Shown here: positions 6,400 through 15,527 of the stretch, one piece after another | Position numbering within the stretch: the first letter of the stretch is position 1 | Layout of the letters: the number at the start of each line of letters is the position of its first letter | Assembly: GCA_018882625.1 (NCBI GenBank) | Contig: VERO01000014.1 | Span: 1-17,657, forward strand | DNA length: 17,657 nt | Origin: Phycisphaerales bacterium | Lineage (GTDB): Bacteria > Planctomycetota > Phycisphaerae > Phycisphaerales > SM1A02 | Direction of reading: 5' to 3' | Made by a program: the position numbers and the translations under genes | The notes under the pieces: model-generated | Told to the model about the DNA's origin: nothing | The model's database searches: none | What the model saw: only the letters and a program-made list of their open reading frames with translations

Positions 6400-7728
6400 T
6401 CAGATGTTCTCGAAGCGGAGGCTCTCGGGAAGGCGCGGGTCGCGCCGGCACAGCACCGGGCCGCGCGAGAGGCGAGCCGCAGTGCTCCAGACCAGGAGCC
6501 CCATCATGCCGACGAGCATCGTGTAGGGCAGCGGGTCGAGGAGTCCGGTCGATGCCCCGGCATTCGCCTCCGCGAACGCCGAGAGCGAATCGTAGGTCGC
6601 CAGCTTGGTCGGGACAGGCGGCATGATCAGGTACCAGAGGTCCAGCCACGCGAAGGCGGCCATCCAGACCGCGCCCAGCGCCAGCGTGAGCCTCCACCGC
6701 TTGACCCAGCGGGAGATCAGCAGGACGAAGGGGATCATGAAGTGGCCCACCAGCAGGATGGCGCTGAGCCAGGTCCATCCGCCCACCTGCCTCGACAGGA
6801 AGAAGGTCGTCTCCTCCGGGATGTTGGCGTACCAGATCAGCATGTACTGGCTGTAGGCGATGTACGCCCAGAAGACGACGCCGAACGCGAAGATCAGCTT
6901 GCCCAGGTCCTGGTAGTGCTCGGGCGTCACCACGTTGCGCAGGTAGCCCATCTGCTGCATGCGCAGCACCACGAAGGCCAGGAACGAGAATCCGGCCGTC
7001 GACACGCAGCAGAAGAAGTAGACGCCGAACATCGTGCTGAACCACGTCGGCGACAGCGACATCATCCAGTCGAAGGCCGCGAAGGTGATCGAGACCCCGT
7101 AGAGGATGATGAGCGGACCGGCCCACTTGCCCATGCGCTGCGTCAGCGCCACGCTGCCCGAGGCGTCCTGGGCGCGCGAGGTGCGCAGGAGCCACGCCGC
7201 GGTGCCGGCCCAGATGACGAAGTAGGCGACCGCACGGATCATGAAGAACTTCGGGTTGAGGTACGCCGCCTTCTTGTCGACGATCGCGGCCTCCGCCGCA
7301 TCGTGCGAGCGCATCCACTCCATGTCGGCCCATGGCCACACCAGCCCGAGGCCGGAGGGGCCGTGCTCGCCGAAGTGCGGGTTGCTGAAGTAGAGCCACG
7401 CCACCGGCAGGAACAGGATCCAGATCCACGTGAGGTTGGCGGCGATCGACTCGGCGACGCGACGCACCACGACGCTCCATCCTGCGCGCACGAGGTGCTG
7501 GATCAGCGTGAACTGGAGGCTGCCCAGGCAGAGCGCCAGCACGAACATGAAGTTGACGAGGTAGATCTTGGCGAACTGCGCGGGATCGGCGCGGTTCCAG
7601 CCGATCCATGCGGTCGCCAGGAGTCCCGCAATGCCGATGCCGAGCGCGGCGCGCGACACGGCCGCGAGACGCGAGTCGCCCATCACGCTGCTGTCGGAGA
7701 GGTCTGCTGTGGCTGTCGAATGGGCCAT
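6400..7728 (-). CDS. actF: Alternative complex III subunit F, NrfD-like quinol-binding membrane protein
   Basis: 442 residues, about ten hydrophobic helices with short loops. It resembles ActC in layout, with family motifs such as QFTLIQHLVRAGW (72-84), FLPVAWLYFSNPHF around 106-119, and WMMSLSPTWFSTMFGVYFF near 215-235. In ACIII the two NrfD/PsrC-like proteins ActC and ActF are homologous, and both belong to the quinol-oxidising, possibly proton-translocating membrane module. The present protein is the shorter, second copy and has no His-rich tail. It lies 19 bp after actE and ends 31 bp before the small membrane protein gene. The start is ATG at 7728. Membership in ACIII is secure from gene order and family; its role in proton movement is known only by analogy. 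Confidence 0.92.
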   Translation of the reverse strand: MAHSTATADLSDSSVMGDSRLAAVSRAALGIGIAGLLATAWIGWNRADPAQFAKIYLVNFMFVLALCLGSLQFTLIQHLVRAGWSVVVRRVAESIAANLTWIWILFLPVAWLYFSNPHFGEHGPSGLGLVWPWADMEWMRSHDAAEAAIVDKKAAYLNPKFFMIRAVAYFVIWAGTAAWLLRTSRAQDASGSVALTQRMGKWAGPLIILYGVSITFAAFDWMMSLSPTWFSTMFGVYFFCCVSTAGFSFLAFVVLRMQQMGYLRNVVTPEHYQDLGKLIFAFGVVFWAYIAYSQYMLIWYANIPEETTFFLSRQVGGWTWLSAILLVGHFMIPFVLLISRWVKRWRLTLALGAVWMAAFAWLDLWYLIMPPVPTKLATYDSLSAFAEANAGASTGLLDPLPYTMLVGMMGLLVWSTAARLSRGPVLCRRDPRLPESLRFENI

Positions 7729-7747
7729 GGGTGATGCCTAGGTGGGG

Positions 7748-8416
7748 TCAGAGTCCTGCGCGCCGGTCGGCGGGCACCTGGTCGGGGGTTGCGTTCTGGC
7801 TGCGCTGCAGCACGCGGACGTACGCGGCGATCGCCCAGCGGTCCTCCACCGGGATCTGCGAGCCGTAGCCCGCCATGTTGCGCACGCCGTGGGTGATGGT
7901 GTTGAAGATCTGGCCGATGGGCTGCACGATCACCGTCTCGTCGTGCACGCTCTTGGCCTGCACCCACACCGTGCCGTTGACCGGGCCGGCCGCGTTGGAC
8001 ACGAGCGCGATCGCGCGCTGGTTGACGATGCCGTTGCCGGCGCCGTCATAGCCGTGGCAGGGCGTGCAGTAGATGTTGAAGCGCGCCTCGCCGCGCTGCA
8101 GGAGCTCCATCGTGAGCGGGACCTGGGTCGGCATCGCCGAGGCCCACTGGCCGCCGGACACGCCGTCGTAGTAGTGCGTGTCCGCGTACGTCTCTCCGCG
8201 GGCGACTGCGCCAAGCACGGGCGGACGCTGCGCCCGGCCGTCCGCGTACTGGGCGTTCTCCGACTGCGGCAGGTACTTCGTCTGGAAGTCCATGTCGTGG
8301 AAGATGTGGACCGGCGGGTTCGGGTCAGGCGTGGCGCGCACGCGCGCGATGATCGCGGGCGGAAGCAGCGCGAGCAGGCCGGAGATCAGGATGGCGTAGA
8401 CGATGAGTCGTGGCAT
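7748..8416 (-). CDS. actE: Alternative complex III subunit E, membrane-anchored monoheme cytochrome c
   Basis: 222 residues. An uncleaved-looking N-terminal helix (about 3-25) anchors a periplasmic class I cytochrome c domain. No lipobox cysteine is present. The heme motif is CTPCH (117-121), followed by GYDGAGNG. The probable sixth ligand is Met181 in GVRNMAGYGSQIP, with the typical closing helix WAIAAYVRVLQ (194-204). In ACIII this subunit takes electrons from the multiheme ActA and can pass them to external or oxidase-bound cytochrome c, such as the domain fused to CoxB here. It is placed between actD (12-bp gap) and actF (19-bp gap). The start is ATG at 8416, directly before the anchor helix. 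Confidence 0.94.
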   Translation of the reverse strand: MPRLIVYAILISGLLALLPPAIIARVRATPDPNPPVHIFHDMDFQTKYLPQSENAQYADGRAQRPPVLGAVARGETYADTHYYDGVSGGQWASAMPTQVPLTMELLQRGEARFNIYCTPCHGYDGAGNGIVNQRAIALVSNAAGPVNGTVWVQAKSVHDETVIVQPIGQIFNTITHGVRNMAGYGSQIPVEDRWAIAAYVRVLQRSQNATPDQVPADRRAGL

Positions 8417-8428
8417 GGGGGTGTCCCG

Positions 8429-9061
8429 TCAGTCCTCGATGACCTCGATGCTCTTGGCGCCGAGGCTGCGCAGGAAGGCCTCGGTGCGGGAGCGCACGAA
8501 GCGCGGGTCTCGCGCCTCGATCGAGATGAAGAATCGGTCGTCGGTCGCGCGCAGGAAGCGCTTGGACGTGAAGAGCGGGTGGTAGAGCCGCGGCAGGCCG
8601 TTCATGAGCAGCATGAGGCCCACGGCGGAGAGCGCGCTCAGGAGCACCGTGACCTCGAACACCACCGGGATGAATGCGGGGATCGACAGCAGCGGCTTGC
8701 CCGAGATGAGGAACGGGTACCCCGTCACCCACACCATCGCCCAGATCTTGAGGCTCAGCGAGTTGGTGAAGATCTGCAGGCCAAGGCCGGCGAGCAGGCC
8801 GGTGAAGCCCGCGCCGAACACGAGCACCGGAAGGATGGTGCGCTTCACGCCCATCGCCTTGTCGAGGCCGTGGACCGGGAACGGCGTGTGGCAATCCCAG
8901 AATCGGAAGCCCTCGGCACGGACCTTCTTGGCCGCCTCCATGATGTCTGCGGGCGTGTCGAACTCCGCGATCATGCCCCAGACGCGCTGCGTGCCGGGAA
9001 GCGGCACGTCAACGCGGTCGGCGCGCGGCGCGGGCGAGGTGGTTGTGGCAGTGGTGCTCAA
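8429..9061 (-). CDS. actD: Alternative complex III subunit D (DUF3341 membrane protein)
   Basis: 210 residues. The N-terminal soluble part carries the family pattern GMIAEFDTPADI (29-40) and DCHTPFPVHGLDKAMG (56-71). Two helices follow (about 76-97 and 127-153) with a C-terminal soluble tail. This is the DUF3341/ActD family, a two-helix subunit that packs beside the NrfD-like subunits and has no cofactor. The gene begins with TTG at 9061. The strong Shine-Dalgarno AGAGAGG 9 bases upstream supports it, whereas the first ATG would start within the first beta strand of the domain. It lies 36 bp after actC and 12 bp before actE. Family identity is secure; the biochemical role of ActD is not established. 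Confidence 0.93.
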   Translation of the reverse strand: MSTTATTTSPAPRADRVDVPLPGTQRVWGMIAEFDTPADIMEAAKKVRAEGFRFWDCHTPFPVHGLDKAMGVKRTILPVLVFGAGFTGLLAGLGLQIFTNSLSLKIWAMVWVTGYPFLISGKPLLSIPAFIPVVFEVTVLLSALSAVGLMLLMNGLPRLYHPLFTSKRFLRATDDRFFISIEARDPRFVRSRTEAFLRSLGAKSIEVIED

Positions 9062-9070
9062 GACTCGTGT

Positions 9071-9077
9071 CCTCTCT
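9071..9077 (-). promoter_or_regulatory. Shine-Dalgarno site that decides the TTG start of actD
   Basis: On the minus strand AGAGAGG ends 9 bases before TTG at 9061. No comparable site precedes the downstream ATG at residue 30, so TTG is favoured. Confidence 0.65.
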
Positions 9078-9097
9078 GCTGTGGCGTGCGGCGCACG

Positions 9098-10609
<1,512 letters not shown>

Positions 10610-10629
10610 GGGGGTGATCCGTGCGCGCC

Positions 10630-13600
10630 TCAGGCGCCGTGCGAGGAGTGTCCGTTGGACGAGCCGTGGCCGTCCCCGTGGCCGTCACCGTGGCCGCCGT
10701 GACCGTGGCCGTGCGATGACGGGCGCGGGATGGCGGGGTTGGTGACGCGAGCCAGGTACTTGAGCCGCGGCTTCGTGTTCAGCTCCTCGAGGAGGTCGTA
10801 CGAGCGCCCGCTGCGCTGGAGCTGCGCCACGCGGCTCTTGGGGTCGTTGAGGTCGCCGAAGACGATCGCCTCGGCGGGGCACGCCTGCTGGCATGCGGTC
10901 ACGATGGCGCCGTCGGGGATCGAGAAGTTCGCGCCGCCGGTGGCGGTGCCGCCGGCGCGCACCCACTCGTTCTTGTACTTGATCTTGGCGGCCTGGATGC
11001 GCTGCGTGCAGAAGGTGCACTTCTCCATCACGCCGCGCATGCGCACGGTCACCTCGGGGTTGAACTGCATGCGCAGCCAGATGTCCGGGCCGTCCTTCAC
11101 GTAGTACTCCGGCTTCACCTTCATCCAGCCTTCCTCGCGCTCGGGCTCCCGGCGCTGGTAGTCGAAGAAGTTGAAGCGGCGCACCTTGTAGGGGCAGTTG
11201 TTGCTGCAGTAGCGCGTGCCGATGCAGCGGTTGTAGACCATCGAGTTGAGGCCGTCCGCGTCATGCACGGTGGCGGCCACCGGGCACACCTGCTCGCACG
11301 GCGCGTTCTCGCAGTGGAGGCAGGTCACCGGCTGCACGGCGTAGCTGTCCGGGCGCTTGGGGTCGTGCCCGCGGAAGTAGCGGTCCACGCGGATCCAGTG
11401 CATCTCGCGGCCGCGCAGGACCTGGTCCTTGCCGACCACCGGGATGTTGTTCTCCGCCTGGCATGCGGTGATGCACGCGCCGCAGCCCGTGCACGAGCCG
11501 AGGTCGATCGACATCGCCCACCGGAAGTGGGCGCCGTCGAGGTTCTTCTCCTCCCACAGCGAGAGGCGGCTCACGACATGCGTCGCGTGGCGCGCGAAGT
11601 CGGGATGCGTGCGGTAGTCCTCGAGCGACGCCTCGCGGACGAGCGTGGGCAGTCGCTCCTGCACGCCGTCGTGCGGCACGTTCGCGACCAGCGCATCGGC
11701 CGATCCATGGTCCTGCGTGGTGGCGACCGGGTACGTCTCCCCGGTGCGCTTGACCGAGACTCCGCTGGCGAATCCGGGCGCCGCCGTGGTGCGCATCGGG
11801 TACGCGTTGAACCCTGCGCCCGCGGCGATGCGGCCTGCCTCGGGGCCCCGGCCATAGCCGAGCGCGATGGTGACGCACTGCTCCGCATGCCCAGGCACGA
11901 CCCACGCGACAGCCTGCATCGAGCGGCTGCCCGCGGTGATCGTGACCATGTCGCGGCCCTTCACGCCGAGCGTCTCCGCCGTGGCGGGGCCCATCAGCGC
12001 GGCGTTGTCCCACGTGATCTTGCTGACCGCGTCAGGAAGCTCCTGCATCCACGAGATGTTGGCGAAGCGGCCGTCGTGAACCTTGGCGTCGAAGATGAAC
12101 GCGAGCTCGAGGCCAGCCACTGCAGGCATCGCCGCCGCAGCCTGCACCACGCCGGCGACGCCTGCGCTGCTGGCCGACGGCGACTGCTGCATCGCCGCGG
12201 TCCCGTCCCAGTAGCCGCGGTCGAGCGCACCGCGCCATGCGGCCTCGAATGCCGGACCCGAGAGCCCAGTGCGGGACATGTGCGTCGCGCGCACGGCATC
12301 CCAGCTGCTCTGGACCTCGTCGCCGCATATCGCGGCCACGAACTGCGCCTCGTTCACGCCGCCCTGGTCGGGCGCCACCATCGGCTCGATCAGCGGCTGG
12401 ATCATCGAGATCGAGCCGTCGAGCGCGAGCGTGTCTCCCCAGGCCTCGAGCGGGTGCGCACGCGGCACGTGGAAGGAGCATGCCGAGTTGCGCGACGTCT
12501 CGTTCGCGTAGAGCGAGAGGTGCGCGACGGCCGGCACGTTCGCCATCGCCTTCGCGAAGTCGAGGTCGGCCGGCGCGTCGAAGGCGGGGTTGCCGCCGAG
12601 GATCGCCAGCGCCTTCACCTTGCCGGCGGCCATGTCCGCCGCCAGCGCGCGCATCTGCGCGGTGCGCGACTCCCCGGTGACCGGCATGTAGCGCACCGTG
12701 GTGCCGATGTTGCCCAGACGGTCGTTGAGCAGCGCCACCAGCGCGTGCACCGCGGCCGGCTGGCGCGCTCCTGCCACCAGCAGCGACTTGCCGCGGTTGG
12801 CCTGGAGGTCCGCGACGAGCGCATCGACGACCTTCATCTGCGGCCCGCTCGTCTGCGCGCCGCCGAAGAGGTCGGAGGTGCGGTCCGGCGAGGCCATCGC
12901 GTCCAGTGCGGCCTTGAGCGTCGCATCGGCATCGGCGATGCCGAGGCGGCTGGCGACCATCGCCAGCAGCACGGCAATGTCCGCGGCGCGGAGCGCGATG
13001 CGCTCGTCGGCGTTCATGCCTGTCGCGGAGAGGCCGGCCTCGACCACATAGAGACGCGAGAGCTTCTGCGTCTTCGGGTCGGCTGCAGGATCGATGCGGC
13101 GCGTGCGCGCGAAGTCGCGCGACCAGCGGGCGCTCAGCACGTCCGATGCGAGGAAGTCCGCATCGAGGGACACCACGATCGATGCCTTGTCGAAGGCCGG
13201 CACCGGGCGCATCGGGCGACCGAACGCCGACTCGGTGCCCGCGCGCTCGGAGTCGTCGTTGGCGGCCTCCCACTCGCACCACTTGGCCTTCGGGTAGGCC
13301 TTGGCGAAGCGCGCGCGCATCGCGTCGGCGCTTGGTCCAGAGAGCGACTCGGACAGCACGGCCATGCCCTCGCCGCCTGCAGCGCGGATCGGCCCGAGCG
13401 TCGAGGACACCCATGACTGGAAGTTCGACCATGAGCTCTGCACGCCCTTGCTCAGCACAGTCCGGCTGCGGTCGGGGTCGTAGAGCTCGAGGATGCGGGA
13501 CTGCACCGATGGAGTGGTGCCCGAGCATCCGGCAGGGTGCGACGGGTTGCCGTCAAGCTTGATGGGTCGGCCGTCGTAGCTCTTGGCAAGCACCGGAATG

Positions 13601-13896
13601 CCGAGCCCAGCCACAGGCATCGTCGTCGCGTAGAGCACTGGCACGCCGGGCGAGCGGTTCGCGGGCTGGTTCGCCGCCGGGACGATCTTGGTCTCAGGCC
13701 ATCGGCGGCAACCCGCGAGGCCGAGTCCCGCGAGCGCGAACGACGCGCCCATCACCTTCATGAAGTTGCGGCGCTCCGCGTCGGATCCGATCTCGCTCGC
13801 TCCCTCCGGGAACTCGCGGTGCATCCACTCCTTGAATTCAGGCGTCTGCGTCAGGTCCTCGACGCTTCGCCAGTACGTGCGGTTCACCGGTGGCAT
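10630..13896 (-). CDS. actB: Alternative complex III subunit B: molybdopterin oxidoreductase-like domain fused to Fe-S domain
   Basis: 1088 residues from ATG at 13896. Twin-arginine motif ERRNFMKVMG (41-50) with a hydrophobic stretch and Cys63 suggests Tat export. Residues about 85-760 resemble the molybdopterin oxidoreductase fold; ActB is known to lack the metal cofactor. Residues 795-1050 are a ferredoxin-type domain with cysteines at 802, 805, 808, 812; 859, 862, 867, 871; 891, 897, 901; 960, 963; and 1002, 1006. These fifteen fit three [4Fe-4S] clusters and one [3Fe-4S]. CIGTRYC (891-897) has Thr where four-cysteine relatives have Cys, which marks the three-iron site. The domain takes electrons from quinol at ActC and passes them to ActA hemes. 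The tail (1061-1086) is a His/Gly repeat. The start overlaps the actA end by 13 bp; a longer frame upstream is only actA read out of frame. Confidence 0.96.
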   Translation of the reverse strand: MPPVNRTYWRSVEDLTQTPEFKEWMHREFPEGASEIGSDAERRNFMKVMGASFALAGLGLAGCRRWPETKIVPAANQPANRSPGVPVLYATTMPVAGLGIPVLAKSYDGRPIKLDGNPSHPAGCSGTTPSVQSRILELYDPDRSRTVLSKGVQSSWSNFQSWVSSTLGPIRAAGGEGMAVLSESLSGPSADAMRARFAKAYPKAKWCEWEAANDDSERAGTESAFGRPMRPVPAFDKASIVVSLDADFLASDVLSARWSRDFARTRRIDPAADPKTQKLSRLYVVEAGLSATGMNADERIALRAADIAVLLAMVASRLGIADADATLKAALDAMASPDRTSDLFGGAQTSGPQMKVVDALVADLQANRGKSLLVAGARQPAAVHALVALLNDRLGNIGTTVRYMPVTGESRTAQMRALAADMAAGKVKALAILGGNPAFDAPADLDFAKAMANVPAVAHLSLYANETSRNSACSFHVPRAHPLEAWGDTLALDGSISMIQPLIEPMVAPDQGGVNEAQFVAAICGDEVQSSWDAVRATHMSRTGLSGPAFEAAWRGALDRGYWDGTAAMQQSPSASSAGVAGVVQAAAAMPAVAGLELAFIFDAKVHDGRFANISWMQELPDAVSKITWDNAALMGPATAETLGVKGRDMVTITAGSRSMQAVAWVVPGHAEQCVTIALGYGRGPEAGRIAAGAGFNAYPMRTTAAPGFASGVSVKRTGETYPVATTQDHGSADALVANVPHDGVQERLPTLVREASLEDYRTHPDFARHATHVVSRLSLWEEKNLDGAHFRWAMSIDLGSCTGCGACITACQAENNIPVVGKDQVLRGREMHWIRVDRYFRGHDPKRPDSYAVQPVTCLHCENAPCEQVCPVAATVHDADGLNSMVYNRCIGTRYCSNNCPYKVRRFNFFDYQRREPEREEGWMKVKPEYYVKDGPDIWLRMQFNPEVTVRMRGVMEKCTFCTQRIQAAKIKYKNEWVRAGGTATGGANFSIPDGAIVTACQQACPAEAIVFGDLNDPKSRVAQLQRSGRSYDLLEELNTKPRLKYLARVTNPAIPRPSSHGHGHGGHGDGHGDGHGSSNGHSSHGA
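10666..10711. repeat. Tandem 12-bp repeats encoding the His/Gly/Asp tail of ActB
   Basis: GTGGCCGTCCCC (10666-10677), GTGGCCGTCACC (10678-10689), a 15-base variant (10690-10704) and a partial fourth copy follow head to tail. On the coding strand they encode repeats of Gly-His-Gly-Asp. Such repeats can expand or shrink in whole codons, so the length of the tail may vary between strains. Confidence 0.65.
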
Positions 13897-14537
13897 GTCG
13901 AGCAGTTCTCGCTTGGGTTGATGTGGTAGAGCTTGACGAGCGACTCGCGCTCCTCGCGGGTCATCTGGGTCTTCTGGTCCCACGCCAGGTTCGTGATCTG
14001 CGACACGGGACGCAGGCGGTCGGTCGGGTCGCGGTGGCAGTCGAGGCACCAGCCCATCGAGAGCGGCTGGTCCTTCCACACGACCTCCATCTGGTCGACG
14101 CGGCCGTGGCACTCGACGCAACCGACGCCGCGGTTGACGTGCGCGGAGTGGTCGAAGTAGGAGTAGTCGGGGAGCTTGTGCACCTTCGCCCACGGGATGG
14201 ACAGGCCAGTTTCGTAGCTCTGCCGCACGGGCACCAGCTTGGGGCTGTCGCGGTGGATCTGCGTGTGGCAGTTCATGCACGTCTGCGTCGGCGGCACGGC
14301 CGCGAAGGCGGCAGACTCCACCGTGTTGTGGCAGTAGCGGCAGTCCATGCCCAAGATCCCCGCATGCAGCGCATGGCTGTAGGGCACGGGCTGGCTGGGC
14401 ATGTAGCCCACATCAAGCGTCTTGGGGCTGAACCCGTACGCGACAACGAACACCACATAGAGGGGCAGCGTCGCGCCAGCCACCAGCAGCAGCGGCAGCA
14501 GGGCATTGGTCCATCTGGGGAATAGGAATCTGCTCAT
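13884..14537 (-). CDS. actA: Alternative complex III subunit A, membrane-anchored pentaheme cytochrome c
   Basis: 217 residues. One N-terminal helix (about 12-33) anchors a periplasmic multiheme domain. Five CxxCH motifs are visible: CRYCH (66-70), CMNCH (87-91), CVECH (140-144), CLDCH (164-168) and CSTCH (212-216), the last two residues from the C-terminus. Several other histidines (for example in YSHALH at 53-58, and FDHSAH at 128-133) are likely distal ligands. Five hemes agree with ActA of characterised ACIII complexes. Its role is to carry electrons from the ActB Fe-S clusters to ActE or soluble cytochrome c. It is the first gene of the operon, starting at ATG 14537 with no evident Shine-Dalgarno, and its end overlaps actB by 13 bp, which suggests coupled translation. 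Confidence 0.96.
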   Translation of the reverse strand: MSRFLFPRWTNALLPLLLVAGATLPLYVVFVVAYGFSPKTLDVGYMPSQPVPYSHALHAGILGMDCRYCHNTVESAAFAAVPPTQTCMNCHTQIHRDSPKLVPVRQSYETGLSIPWAKVHKLPDYSYFDHSAHVNRGVGCVECHGRVDQMEVVWKDQPLSMGWCLDCHRDPTDRLRPVSQITNLAWDQKTQMTREERESLVKLYHINPSENCSTCHR

Positions 14538-14567
14538 GAGGGGGTGGTTCGGGCGGAGTGGCGGCTT

Positions 14568-14592
14568 GGAGCGGAGGCTCCGTTCCTTTTTT
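14568..14592 (+). terminator. Weak terminator-like hairpin with T-run, or a hairpin in the actA leader
   Basis: GGAGC (14568-14572) pairs with GCTCC (14577-14581) around a GGAG loop, and TTTTTT follows at 14587-14592 on the plus strand. The stem is only 5 bp and there is no gene to its left on the plus strand that it could end. On the minus strand it would fall in the 5' leader of actA. It is reported because of its shape, with low confidence. Confidence 0.25.
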
Positions 14593-14607
14593 CACGAAGG
14601 TCGGGTG

Positions 14608-14637
14608 ATGCTAGATGCTCTGCAAGAGCAACGTCAA
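14608..14637 (-). promoter_or_regulatory. Candidate sigma70-type promoter for the actA-led operon
   Basis: On the minus strand TTGACG (14637-14632) is followed after 18 bases by TAGCAT (14613-14608), matching the -35 consensus in five and the -10 consensus in four of six positions. Transcription would begin near 14600, giving a leader of about 60 nt before the actA ATG. It is the best pair I can find upstream of the operon, though the match is modest. Confidence 0.45.
14616..14630. promoter_or_regulatory. 15-bp dyad (6-bp arms) in the spacer of the candidate actA promoter
   Basis: TGCTCT (14616-14621) and AGAGCA (14625-14630) are exact reverse complements around GCA. The element lies wholly between the putative -35 and -10 boxes, a place where a bound dimeric regulator would block or distort the promoter. 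No regulator gene is seen next to it in the window. Function is inferred from position only. Confidence 0.4.
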
Positions 14638-14746
14638 CGATCGCGAGCCCCCGACCCGGGCAGAACCCACTTGAAAATCTGTCGCGCCGAGCGTGCCGCC
14701 GATCTCACGCCATCACGACGCCTTCTCCGACATGTACCGTGTGTCC

Positions 14747-15208
14747 ATGAGCGGCTCACCCACCACGCCGGCGGTTGTCCGCGCGCGCGTGCGCGCGGAA
14801 GGTGCTCATGCCGTCCTTCAGCAGGTTGCGGAACTTCTGTCGCTGTCACCCGGTAAGGGTCTCGGCGTTGAGGAGATTGCGCTCGGCCTCGCCCAGCGCG
14901 AGACCGTTGCCTCTACAAACATCGGTTCTGGCATCGCTATACCTCATTTTATTGACAACAGAGTCGGATCAGCCGCCATCGTCGCGCTGACCCTACAAAG
15001 TCCTATAAAATGGGGTTCTGGACCAGATCTCGTGGACATTGTGTTCGGTCTCTCTGGAACCCCCGCCGAACCATGGCGCCATGTCAGGTCGCTCGCGCAT
15101 CTGGCAAGGCTTGCCGGCATCCCGGGCTTCGCCGACCGCCTCAGAGGTGCACCCGACGACGAGGCGCTGCACCGTGCCTTCGCCGAGGAGGCCGCACGCC
15201 ATGGATGA
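14747..15208 (+). CDS. PTS EIIA type-2 domain protein (PtsN/fructose-type), probably regulatory
   Basis: 153 residues from ATG at 14747, a normal length for a single EIIA type-2 domain. The active-site pattern RETVASTNIGSGIAIPH (51-67) is clear, and His67 is the expected phospho-acceptor. In the PTS this domain receives phosphate from HPr or NPr. No EIIB, EIIC, HPr or EI gene is next to it, so a regulatory role like EIIA-Ntr is more likely than sugar uptake. It overlaps the next gene by 8 bp and leads an operon with a PII-like protein and two antiporter-like membrane proteins. GTG at 14693 and ATG at 14732 are alternative starts. None has a Shine-Dalgarno, and 14747 was chosen because the domain begins just after it. 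Codons around the active site are unusually AT-rich. Confidence 0.85.
   Translation: MSGSPTTPAVVRARVRAEGAHAVLQQVAELLSLSPGKGLGVEEIALGLAQRETVASTNIGSGIAIPHFIDNRVGSAAIVALTLQSPIKWGSGPDLVDIVFGLSGTPAEPWRHVRSLAHLARLAGIPGFADRLRGAPDDEALHRAFAEEAARHG
15185..15191 (+). promoter_or_regulatory. Shine-Dalgarno site for the PII-like gene
   Basis: GAGGAGG ends 9 bases before ATG at 15201. This decides the start in favour of 15201 over the second ATG at 15216, which has GAGGG directly adjoining it at no spacing. Confidence 0.65.
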
Positions 15209-15527
15209 CCGAGGGATGAGGCTGGTCGTGCTCGTGGTGCGCTCGGCGGAGTCATTCGATCCGCTGATCAACGCCCTGCTCGATGCGGGCATGACTGGCG
15301 CCACGGTGGTCGACTCGCGCGGGCTCGCCGCCGTGCTGCGCCAGGAGATGCCCATCTTCGCTGGTCTCGCGGCACTCCTGCCGCAGGCCACGGGATCGCG
15401 GATGATCGTCAGCATCGCCACGCGCGACAGCATCGACTCGCTGATGCGGTTCATCGATGACATGCCACCGGACCTGCGTCCAGTCGGCGCCGTCATCCCG
15501 ATCGAGAGAACCGTCGGGCTGTCATGA
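15201..15527 (+). CDS. Small soluble protein, probably PII-like signalling protein
   Basis: 108 residues with no membrane segment or signal. The order of elements fits the ferredoxin-like fold of PII proteins. A beta strand MRLVVLVV (6-13) leads into a helix (15-30). Next is AGMTGATVVDSRG (about 29-41), which resembles the GITGMTV...G segment of GlnB just before the T-loop. A central region of about 25 residues could be a loop. Then come a strand SRMIVSIAT, a helix DSIDSLMRFIDDM and a strand VGAVIPIERTVG. PII-like proteins bind nucleotides and often regulate a membrane transporter encoded beside them, and two such membrane proteins follow directly. The classical T-loop tyrosine and the GlnB signature sequence are absent, so the assignment is by pattern only; CutA-like or another ferredoxin-like fold is possible. 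It overlaps EIIA by 8 bp and the next gene by 4 bp. Confidence 0.55.
   Translation: MDDRGMRLVVLVVRSAESFDPLINALLDAGMTGATVVDSRGLAAVLRQEMPIFAGLAALLPQATGSRMIVSIATRDSIDSLMRFIDDMPPDLRPVGAVIPIERTVGLS

Larger units (their letters stand above)
14538..14746. other. Divergent intergenic region between the respiratory operon and the EIIA/antiporter operon
   Basis: About 209 bp without a gene. It holds a candidate promoter for actA with a dyad in its spacer, and a short hairpin followed by six T (on the plus strand). I find no convincing -35/-10 pair for the rightward genes; TTGAAA at 14671-14676 has no matching -10 at the normal distance. The two operons may share this control region. Confidence 0.6.

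Noticed and set aside
13884..13896. The 13-bp actA/actB overlap as a frameshift or fusion
   Set aside because: Both genes have complete family ends and starts (last heme motif in ActA, Tat region in ActB), so this is an ordinary overlap.
13897..14280. Extension of the actB frame upstream to 14280
   Set aside because: This part is the actA coding sequence read in another frame; the ATG at 13896 gives the family N-terminus and a Tat motif at the right distance.
14568..14592. Hairpin and T-run as a true intrinsic terminator
   Set aside because: The stem is only 5 bp and no plus-strand gene lies upstream for it to terminate; kept only as a low-confidence feature.
14693..14746. GTG at 14693 as the start of the EIIA gene
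   Set aside because: The extra 18 residues have no family similarity that I can see and no Shine-Dalgarno precedes the GTG; it cannot be excluded fully.
14952..14980. TTGACA at 14952 as a promoter inside the EIIA gene
   Set aside because: No -10 box is found 16-18 bp downstream; TATAAA at 15004 is 46 bp away. The match fits the local AT-rich composition.
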